Assembly (NCBI RefSeq): GCF_000423365.1
Contig: NZ_AUHV01000003.1
Span: 434,001 to 498,000 of the forward strand
DNA: 64,000 nt
Reading direction: 5' to 3'
DNA from: Maritalea myrionectae DSM 19524
GTDB lineage: Bacteria > Pseudomonadota > Alphaproteobacteria > Rhizobiales > Devosiaceae
Shown: positions 62,295-64,000 of the stretch, in pieces
Layout of the letters: the number at the start of each line of letters is the position of its first letter
Numbering within the stretch: the stretch's first letter is position 1
The notes under the pieces: generated by a model
What the model saw: the letters and a program-made list of their open reading frames with translations, nothing else
What the model was told of the DNA's origin: nothing
Databases searched by the model: none
Made by a program: the position numbers and the translations under genes

Positions 62295-63425
62295 TTAATC
62301 TGCCGCCACTTCCGTTTCAAATTCTGACGGCAATGTGATTTCCAGCAGCTCACAATCGTCAGAACAATTGCGATAGGCCGCTTTCATAAAGGGCGGCACC
62401 ACAAACGCATCGCCCGCCACCAGATCATAAGGCGCCTCGCCATCCACCATCAGGGTCATGCTGCCTTCTTTGACAAAGGTGAATAAAATATCGGTATTGT
62501 GGCTGGTGCGCGGTGCCACTTCGCCTTTGATGGGCCGCGCCACTTGCACGCCGGCCACGCCTTTGGTCGCCGCGCCAATGCCCGTATCCCGCGCTTCAAA
62601 CCCAGGAATGCGCCACGGCTTCCAAGTGGCTTCCGCCACTTTGTCATAGACAAATTTGGTGCCCTGCCATTCCCGATCCGGGTCGCCCTTGCCATTGGGC
62701 AAGGTCATTTCGTGGTCGATGGTGGTCACATGGTCGGCAGGCACGCCGATTTCCACCACTTCCACGTTGTCCGATGCTTCCATCACGCGGTGGCGGATTT
62801 CTGGCGGTTGGATCACGCAATCGCCTGCCGTCAGGCGAATTTTATCCCCCTGATCTTCGTAAAGCACATCGACCCAGCCGCGGTAGCAAAAGATCAACTG
62901 AAAACCGACCGTGTGATAATGCACCATATCCGGCACCGGCCCACCATCGGGAATGCGGATGTGTGAGGCAATGATAGAGCCGCCCAACCGATCCGGGATC
63001 AAATCGCGATAGCGCATGCCCGCGCGGCCAATCACCCAGCTGTCACTATCCTTTAAGCGCCGCACCAAAAAGCTGTGTTGCGTTTCGGGCTGCACCAAAG
63101 GCGGGTTAGCATCGATAATTTCAATCTGAGTACCGTTGGGTGCAGTCAGTTTCGTTTGCCCGTTCGCAAACTTATCTGGATCATCGCAATTCAGGCGCAA
63201 ACTATGCACCGTGCTGGTCGCATCACGATCCAATCGGATGGACAAACCATGGCCAGAGATCACGGCCACGCTGGGGTCGTCTGCCGGAAAAATCTTATCC
63301 AGCCGGAAACCCAATCGCTTCAGGTAAAACGGCAAATCCTGTTTCAAATCATTGGTCGGCAGCACAATTTCTGCGCCCCGCACCAAATCCGGATTTGTAC
63401 TCAGTTCAGCATTTCGCGGATCCAT
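62295..63425 (-). CDS. VOC-bicupin fusion protein, gentisate-dioxygenase-like
   Basis: This protein has about 376 residues. The N-terminal 110 residues look like a VOC (glyoxalase/extradiol) module: 'GAEIVLPTNDLKQDLPFYLKRLGFRLDKIFPADDPSVAVISGHGLSIRLDRD'. Two cupins follow: 'ASHIRIPDGGPVPDMVHYHTVGFQLIFCYRGWVDVLYEDQGDKIRLTAGDCVIQPPEIRHRVM' (H-x-H near residue 175) and 'PRTSHNTDILFTFVKEGSMTLMVDGEAPYDLVAGDAFVVPPFMKAAY'. The first cupin could hold iron. A ring-cleaving or hydroxylating role is possible but not shown. The ATG at 63425 has GGGAGG at good spacing; two upstream starts overlap that site. Confidence 0.75.
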   Translation of the reverse strand: MDPRNAELSTNPDLVRGAEIVLPTNDLKQDLPFYLKRLGFRLDKIFPADDPSVAVISGHGLSIRLDRDATSTVHSLRLNCDDPDKFANGQTKLTAPNGTQIEIIDANPPLVQPETQHSFLVRRLKDSDSWVIGRAGMRYRDLIPDRLGGSIIASHIRIPDGGPVPDMVHYHTVGFQLIFCYRGWVDVLYEDQGDKIRLTAGDCVIQPPEIRHRVMEASDNVEVVEIGVPADHVTTIDHEMTLPNGKGDPDREWQGTKFVYDKVAEATWKPWRIPGFEARDTGIGAATKGVAGVQVARPIKGEVAPRTSHNTDILFTFVKEGSMTLMVDGEAPYDLVAGDAFVVPPFMKAAYRNCSDDCELLEITLPSEFETEVAAD

Positions 63426-63438
63426 GACCATCTCCTCC

Positions 63439-63870
63439 CTATTGATGTTCAAGGCGCGCTTTGACCAGCATCACCTCGGTCTCATGGCATGTTTTGAGCT
63501 TGTACCAGCGGAAATCGTCCATATCGGCCTGTCGCCACACCATCAGCGAAAAAACGCTCTGGTCAGCGCTAAGGCCCATGGTCGGGCCGGGCAAAATGCG
63601 CGCACTGATCCGGGCTGTAAACGGCCCGGTTTCCGTGGCAGATAGCAAATAATGCACCATATGAAACGCGGGCTCATAGCCGACTTTGACGAAGATTTCG
63701 CCACCATCAAAAAGGCTTTTGCCTTTGGTGACACCATCGCCAAGCGTTTCAATCTCCCATGTGCCGAAGGTCCACTGGTCCAGATTTTGCGGCGATGCCA
63801 CAAAATCCACCACCTTGTCATGGGGCGCATCAATCACGATGGAGGTGATATGGCTATCAAGAATGCTCAT
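63439..63870 (-). CDS. SRPBCC-like protein
   Basis: This protein has 143 residues. It looks like an SRPBCC (START/Bet v1-type) ligand-binding fold: 'HITSIVIDAPHDKVVDFVASPQNLDQWTFGTWEIETL' is the usual first part and 'FTARISARILPGPTMGLSADQSVFSLMVW' the later strands. AGAAGG precedes the ATG at 63870; the start overlaps the end of the cupin regulator gene by 14 bases. The product of the next gene is a dioxygenase-like protein, so a role in binding or handling the same compound is plausible. Confidence 0.75.
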   Translation of the reverse strand: MSILDSHITSIVIDAPHDKVVDFVASPQNLDQWTFGTWEIETLGDGVTKGKSLFDGGEIFVKVGYEPAFHMVHYLLSATETGPFTARISARILPGPTMGLSADQSVFSLMVWRQADMDDFRWYKLKTCHETEVMLVKARLEHQ

Positions 63871-64000
63871 TGATAAAGCCTTCTGATTTGCCATCAATAT
63901 TGGTCACCACCAAAATCTTTGCGGGGCCATCGCCCCCTGCCACATAGGCATGGGCCATGCTGCCATCAAAATAAATGCTGTCGCCTTGATTGAGCAAAGT
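63857..64000 (-). CDS. C-terminal end of a cupin-domain regulator (5' part outside the window)
   Basis: Forty-seven codons are visible before the TGA at 63857. They read T-L-L-N-Q-G-D-S-I-Y-F-D-G-S-M-A-H-A-Y and go on to '...GDGPAKILVVTNIDGKSEGFINEHS'. G-D-S-I-Y-F-D-x-S-M-x-H is the typical last cupin strand of XRE-cupin transcription factors, so the rest should be an HTH-cupin regulator. The gene runs off the window edge and is too short here for certainty. It overlaps the SRPBCC start, so all three are probably one operon. Confidence 0.7.
   Translation of the reverse strand, partial: TLLNQGDSIYFDGSMAHAYVAGGDGPAKILVVTNIDGKSEGFINEHS

Overview
The window reads as a chromosomal segment of an alphaproteobacterium, probably Rhodobacterales or Hyphomicrobiales. 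The evidence is indirect but consistent. There is a ChrR anti-sigma factor whose zinc ligands match the Rhodobacter sphaeroides protein in number and spacing, next to its ECF sigma factor. A perfect FnrL-type half-site pair lies before hemN, an Irr (ICE)-type palindrome lies before an imelysin operon, and a LuxR/TraR-type regulator is present. Genes are densely packed, often with ATGA, TGATG or TAATG overlaps. I see no tRNA, rRNA, insertion sequence, phage gene or CRISPR array.

Layout. 1-7.4 kb: a branched-chain-type ABC uptake system (binding protein, two permeases, two ATPases) followed by acetyl-CoA synthetase. 7.5-12.8 kb: an unknown membrane protein, hemN, a membrane-dipeptidase homologue, a SPOUT RNA methyltransferase and an MFS exporter. 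12.9-16.4 kb (minus strand): the riboflavin operon ribD-ribE-ribBA-ribH behind an FMN riboswitch. 16.5-28.7 kb: regulators (two AraC types), GyrI-like, GGCT, RluA, MFS, P-loop kinase, polysaccharide deacetylase lipoprotein, a PLP trans-sulfuration enzyme behind three palindromes, two EamA transporters and a Uup-type ABC-F ATPase. 28.8-33.3 kb (plus): mercaptopyruvate sulfurtransferase, the pseudouridine catabolic pair (HTH-PfkB kinase and PsuG) and an ArnT/PMT-type glycosyltransferase.

33.3-39.9 kb: a secreted TIGR02594-type protein and a SolA-type oxidase, then a compact singlet-oxygen response block. The block holds rpoE-chrR-SDR on the minus strand and a flavin oxidoreductase (COG2907), DUF1365 and DUF2177 nearby. 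A close match to the RpoE promoter stands before DUF2177. 39.9-43.8 kb: ArsC-like protein, P1 peptidase, threonine aldolase and FAD oxidoreductase. 43.9-48.9 kb: imelysin / di-haem oxidoreductase / second imelysin / DUF1513, a periplasmic putative iron-uptake operon behind an ICE-like palindrome. 48.9-51.4 kb: DUF188, KDPGal aldolase and KDGal kinase, GFA protein. 51.4-57.4 kb: a peptide/opine-type ABC transporter whose binding-protein gene and XRE-cupin regulator diverge from the permease/ATPase genes. 57.4-62.3 kb: a chemoreceptor, a LuxR solo, a lipid kinase and a small membrane protein. 62.3-64 kb: a VOC-bicupin dioxygenase-like protein, an SRPBCC protein and the 3' end of a cupin regulator cut by the window edge.

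No single defence-like or clearly novel machine is visible. The best candidates for new biology are the ICE-linked double-imelysin operon, the RpoE/ChrR block with its uncharacterised lipid or photo-oxidation genes, the palindrome-rich promoter at 22.4-22.6 kb, and the VOC-bicupin fusion operon.
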